This document shows positions 60,196 through 64,000 of a stretch of 64,000 nucleotides of DNA, one piece after another. The DNA comes from Microthyrium microscopicum (lineage: Eukaryota > Ascomycota > Dothideomycetes > Microthyriales > Microthyriaceae): positions 2,908,401 through 2,972,400 of the forward strand of contig MU004231.1 in assembly GCA_010405405.1 (NCBI GenBank). The letters run 5' to 3'. Both the position numbers and the translations under genes were made by a program. Position 1 is the first letter of the stretch, and every line of letters starts with the position of its first letter. Below the pieces are notes generated by a model. The model did no database searches. It worked only from the letters and a program-made list of their open reading frames with translations, and had not been told where the DNA came from.

Positions 60196-61669
60196 ATGCC
60201 TAGCAAAGGAGTCGATGCATACGCATACATTTGTGCCGGTGGATGCGAAGTAGAGTTCTCAGTCCCAGGAGAGAACATTACGAAACGCGACTTGGGAGAC
60301 TGGACTTCTGATCATCTCGAAGTGGACAAATCAAAGCTTCATGGAACATTCAACTTTACAGGCCAGTTCAACTTCAAAGTCACTCGCAATGGCGAAGTCA
60401 TTACAACTCAATGGGCTGATATCAACACCATGACGGGCAACATCGAGAAGTCGTCTATGAGGACGATGTTTGATCAAACCTCCTGGATATCTAACGAACT
60501 CATCATCACATACATCTTCTACGATGCCGGCTCAGGTGAAGTTGGTCTTCCCAACAGCCATCAATGCTATGTGGTTGTGAGCCCCAACTTCTCAAACTGG
60601 ATGGGCGAAGCAGCGCCTCCTGGTAGCGACAAAGGCGGAAAACCATTCTGGAGATTTGCGCTTCCAGCGGTGCACGACGTGGGAATGAATAGTATGAGTG
60701 TCCCGGAAGCTCTGGTTCAGTCCGCCGGTACACCGTTCGTGACTCTACTGAAGCAGGAGAGCAACGTCTTCAACAAGATCGCTGACAATGCGACTTCTGG
60801 GATTGTCTCTGCCATTGCGCCAAACATTATCTCGGGCCTGGCAGTCACGCAGAAAGACAAATTGCCAGATCTTCTAGCTATCGGGTCTCGCTACTTCGAG
60901 TTCCGACCTGCGCGAGTACATGACAAAGTCAAAGGATACAACTGCGTTCCAGATGAATACTACTTCACGCATGGCCCAATCCCTGGGATGATGTACAAGA
61001 GGTAAGTAAACCGATCAATTTCGAGCTCTATTCGCAAAGTCCCACTGACACCTCTCCAGTTTCCTCAACGACGTGGTAGCATTCCTAGTCTCCCACCCAA
61101 CCGAAATCATCGTCGTGCAACTCCGCTGGGACGGCGTCCCCAACGAATGCAACCGCCCCAACGACGACGATCTCCACAACATGCTCAACGAAGCTCTTGG
61201 ACAAGCCAACGGCAGTATCAACATCGGCAACCTCGACGACATGCACCGCGAAAGCATCGACTCCTTACGCAACTCCGGTCGCCGTCTGATCATGCTCAAA
61301 GAAGTAAACAGCCTAAGCAGCTACACCGACGAAGCGAACGCCACCCTCAACGGAGACAGTATGGTCGCAGAATTTGACCGGCTGAACACTGAACGTCAAA
61401 ACGACGTTGCGTTCACCAACATACAGTGCCAAGCGACTGCGACGAATATTCGGGATGTGGTAATCTACAGCGCGCTAAGTGCAGATGTTTCCAATTCTTG
61501 CTTGATGGCGACGAAAAGTATATGTGATCGTAAAACACTTCCTTGGATTCGGAATAATGCGCTGGATAGGCTGAAAGCGGAGCAGAATTTGGTGATTATG
61601 AATGACTTTTTTGATGGGGCGACTGCGGATGTAGCGATCGAGCTGAGTAAGAGAAGACTGGACTGGTGA
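60196..61669 (+). CDS. PLC-like phosphodiesterase (TIM-barrel superfamily)
   Basis: Exons 60196-61001 and 61060-61669 join to 471 residues. The first half starts with a beta-sandwich-like segment (to about 145). The barrel opens with FALPAVHDVGMNSM; its HD at 160-161 is the first catalytic histidine block of the phosphatidylinositol-specific phospholipase C superfamily. YFEFRPARVHD (about 233) and YYFTHGPIPGMMYKSFLNDVVAFLVSHPTEIIVVQLRW (in two blocks) give the second histidine and the following strand. No signal peptide is visible at this ATG. Function probably hydrolysis of a phosphodiester lipid head; substrate unknown. Confidence 0.82.
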
Positions 61670-62101
61670 AGGCCTTGGCTATATGTTGGGTAGACTAGTT
61701 GTTTAGTGTGATGCTATTCTTGGTAGAGATATCTAGACAACCACGATTAAGAGCAGTTATGACCTTGGTCCAACGTCGACTGGCTTCCATGATCTCAAAT
61801 ATGGTATTGCGAAAGAAAAATCAGGACTCCGCTGGTATTGGTCCTCATTCGGGGTACTGACAGGACTTGCAATGGCTCAGTCGTTTACAAGAGTTTGCAG
61901 TCTTTTACAAGATTTTGAACAAGGACCAGAAGAAATAAATGTTCACGAATGGGACACTGGAGATAGGAAAAAGTTTTGGTCATGTCATTATGTTCATTAT
62001 GTTCAGTCTACTAACATTGGGTCTCTCATGGCCCTGAGACAAGCAAAGCCCGCAAGCTTTTGCAGTCGGCACAGTCGTACTGCTAATAGAAACTTCGTGA
62101 C
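61670..62101. other. Intergenic between convergent genes
   Basis: 432 bases of 3' flanks. A 131-codon plus-strand frame (61872-62267) runs mostly antisense to the secreted-protein gene and is rejected. Confidence 0.45.
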
Positions 62102-62656
62102 CTATCCCTTGAATGGAAGAGCGACCTTTCCGTCGATCTCCTTCACGTCTTCCTTGCCCTCGAGGAAGGCCTGGAGTTCCGCCTGGGTAGAGTTCGAGTT
62201 GATGGCACCGGGCTCTCCGCGCTTGCGACCATCGTTGCGGCAACAGGCGACGACCTTGTGTCCGTAGCAAGAGCCGGAGTTGGGATCCGAGCGGCAGGCG
62301 TAGTTGTTGCCGTTTTGGTCAATGTAGTTGGTGAAGTGAATCTGGCCTGGGTTAGTGTTCTCCGGATCCATGAGCTCACTGTTCCTTACGTTCGGTCCGG
62401 GAGAGCAGCGCAAGTGACTGTCGTGGCAGATGGCAGAGCTGGGTGAGTGAGGGTACTGGACGGTAGAGTAGGCGACGCGGCAGTCTGGTGCGGTGTTGTA
62501 GACTTCATAGCGCAAGGTCTGGTCGTCAGTGAATTGAAACTCATTAGGATTCATGTTGATGGGCTCAGAGATTCCGTAGTTGAAGCCAGGGCAGATGCCG
62601 GCAGAGGCAACAGCGGCGAGGCCGGTGATGGTGGTTAGTGCAGTGATGAAATGCAT
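62102..62656 (-). CDS. Small cysteine-rich secreted protein
   Basis: One exon, 184 residues. Signal peptide MHFITALTTITGLAAVASA is followed by a mature domain with eight or so cysteines (GICPGFNYG, DCRVAYS, SAICHDSHLRCSP, YACRSDP, GSCYGHKVVACC). The C-terminal 40 residues after NDGRKRG are charged and may be a propeptide or tail; the KR pair could be a processing site. No family recognised with certainty. Size, secretion and Cys content match effector-like or wall-associated proteins; a role is inference. Its promoter holds a 50-base tandem duplication with two TATA-like boxes. Confidence 0.85.
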   Translation of the reverse strand: MHFITALTTITGLAAVASAGICPGFNYGISEPINMNPNEFQFTDDQTLRYEVYNTAPDCRVAYSTVQYPHSPSSAICHDSHLRCSPGPNVRNSELMDPENTNPGQIHFTNYIDQNGNNYACRSDPNSGSCYGHKVVACCRNDGRKRGEPGAINSNSTQAELQAFLEGKEDVKEIDGKVALPFKG

Positions 62657-62792
62657 GTTGAGAGAGTTGAGTTGAAGTTTTTGGTTTGGTATGTGGAGTG
62701 TGAAAAGTAAAAGTTCAGTATGGAGTTTGGACTTGGACTTGAGAGTGGTTTGGAGAAGAGTTGCAGAAAAAGAAGAATCGAGGATGGATGGA

Positions 62793-62891
62793 GAGGCTTT
62801 ATAGTGCTCACTGTGGGGATGTTGATGGCAGCGACTTCCTTCGAGGCTTTATAGCACTCAGTGTGGGATGTTGATGGCAGTGACTTCCTTC
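62793..62891 (-). promoter_or_regulatory. Tandemly duplicated promoter segment with TATA-like box
   Basis: Two adjacent copies of a 50/49-base unit (62793-62842, 62843-62891), each beginning GAGGCTTTATAG and ending GACTTCCTTC. On the minus strand each copy carries CTATAAAGCC, a TATA-like box, 140-195 bases upstream of the secreted-protein start. The copies differ at a few positions. Confidence 0.75.
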
Positions 62892-64000
62892 ACTCTTGGG
62901 ACCGTCACTGGGAAAACTAGCAGGTACAAGTGAATAGAGTCTCAGCGTGATGGTTGGTGCCCCAAGATAGGTAGAATTTTGACAGCAGCTTGTCCCCATT
63001 TGGGTACAAGCGTCTGCACCTGACTATATCAACTAGGCTACTGACAAAATAAGAACTCGCGATCCATGGTTGATCTAAAATTTCGCTACAGCATGGTCGA
63101 GTTTATGCTCCTTCCAAGGTTGTCACTAGTTGAGGAGGACTTGATTATCTGGGGACTTCAATAGCAGTAGAAGGAACCTGTCTTAGCGCTGAGCATAAGT
63201 TCAGTATCAACCCGCACCTTCTAACTTTGAACGGTACCTCATCACGCGCACTAGTTGTCATCACCAGTCCACCGCAACATAAAGCAGCATCTACCGACAT
63301 CAGGTAGCTCCAGAGATCATGGATACCGCAAGGGCCATAAAATCACAACAACGGAAAGCCTGCGTTAGAGCCCAAGCAATTTGACGATAATTTTGACATG
63401 GGCAATTTTGTTCCAATAGCTGAAGCTCGAGTCATATCTCTGAAGTTGCAGACCATGCTCTTTGGAATTCCATATCCCAAGCACTAAATGCTAGTAGCAA
63501 TAACCTTTAAAAATTACTTTAGAGTATGTAGAGTTGGACGTCGCAAGTCTGCCTGAACAGCTCGTCACTGCATCATATAATCAAAATAGTTTTGTAAAAT
63601 ATACCTTCTTGTCGACTGTTCAATTCTTTCCAGTAGCAGTCAGGCTCTATAGTTATTTAGGTCTACTAAATCTTGAAATGCTGAAATTATTCCAAATTAT
63701 GCGTTGCAGAGCTGAACCATTTACATTAGCCAGACAAGCAACACCTCCAGCCTGATGGCAACAATACCACTATTCCAAGAGCAACCGTAAGCGATCTGGA
63801 CAACTTTCAGGGTTTCAAAATAGTGAAAACTATTTCTAGTGACCATTTTTCTTCTAATCAATGATGGAAGTTTTAAAAGAAAATAGTTTGACTGATGTAC
63901 ATGTTCAAGTGCGGTTGGATTCTTGAAGTAAACCGTGGTTGCGCAATAGAATATTGCGCTAAGCTGGATATGGCAGGCATAGCAATCGTACATCAAGGAT
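62892..64000. other. Right end of window, no gene seen
   Basis: About 1.1 kb with open frames below 95 codons and no coding pattern. A minus-strand 91-codon frame (63996-63721) at the edge has no family likeness. Confidence 0.45.

Noticed and set aside
61872-62267. 131-codon plus-strand frame
   Set aside because: Runs antisense into the secreted-protein gene, which has a clear signal peptide and Cys pattern.
1-64000. CRISPR arrays, bacterial operons or prophage
   Set aside because: No spaced repeats of that kind; gene structure is eukaryotic throughout.

Overview
The window is a piece of a filamentous ascomycete (Pezizomycotina) chromosome. The evidence is many genes with short 45-70 base GT-AG introns, fungal families (HET, DUF3405, OLE1-type desaturase with a fused cytochrome b5, MIM1, HbpS-like secreted protein), and a 12 kb transposon nest stripped of CA/TG dinucleotides in the way repeat-induced point mutation (RIP) does. 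I cannot name the species from sequence alone.

Layout. 1-5.3 kb: a calpain-like protease running off the left edge, a PLP-dependent lyase and a tRNA gene. 5.4-29.2 kb: an accessory block. It holds a 196-base MITE, then a RIP-degraded hAT DNA transposon (5900-17888) that took up a Fot1/pogo-like element (6065-7867) and a Ty3/Gypsy chromovirus (8722-16300), each with its own target-site duplication. Next come a very large ankyrin-like protein gene and a large HET-domain gene with a coiled-coil insertion, and then a second copy of the same MITE 43 bases after the HET stop codon. 29.2-31.5 kb is gene-free. 31.5-64 kb is ordinary gene-dense housekeeping and secretory sequence: delta-9 desaturase, TDP1, acyl-CoA-binding protein, a Cys/Ser-rich secreted protein, amino acid permease, MOSC protein, Rad51-like ATPase, CHIP-like ubiquitin ligase, HbpS-like protein, cohesin SMC1, MIM1, MFS transporter, DUF3405 protein, an unrecognised protein, a PLC-like phosphodiesterase and a small cysteine-rich secreted protein.

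How the parts relate. The right half serves core functions: lipid metabolism (desaturase, acyl-CoA-binding protein, PLC-like enzyme), DNA repair and chromosome biology (TDP1, Rad51-like, SMC1), protein quality control and import (CHIP, MIM1), and transport. Genes there sit in convergent or divergent pairs with short gaps. The left block looks like fast-evolving recognition or immunity territory: a HET gene beside a giant repeat protein, next to a silenced transposon nest and bracketed by two related MITEs. That association is my strongest candidate for something not yet described; its function is inference.

Coordinates of spliced genes come from reading splice sites by eye and checking phase; for the spliced genes the listed exons add up to an open frame unless noted.
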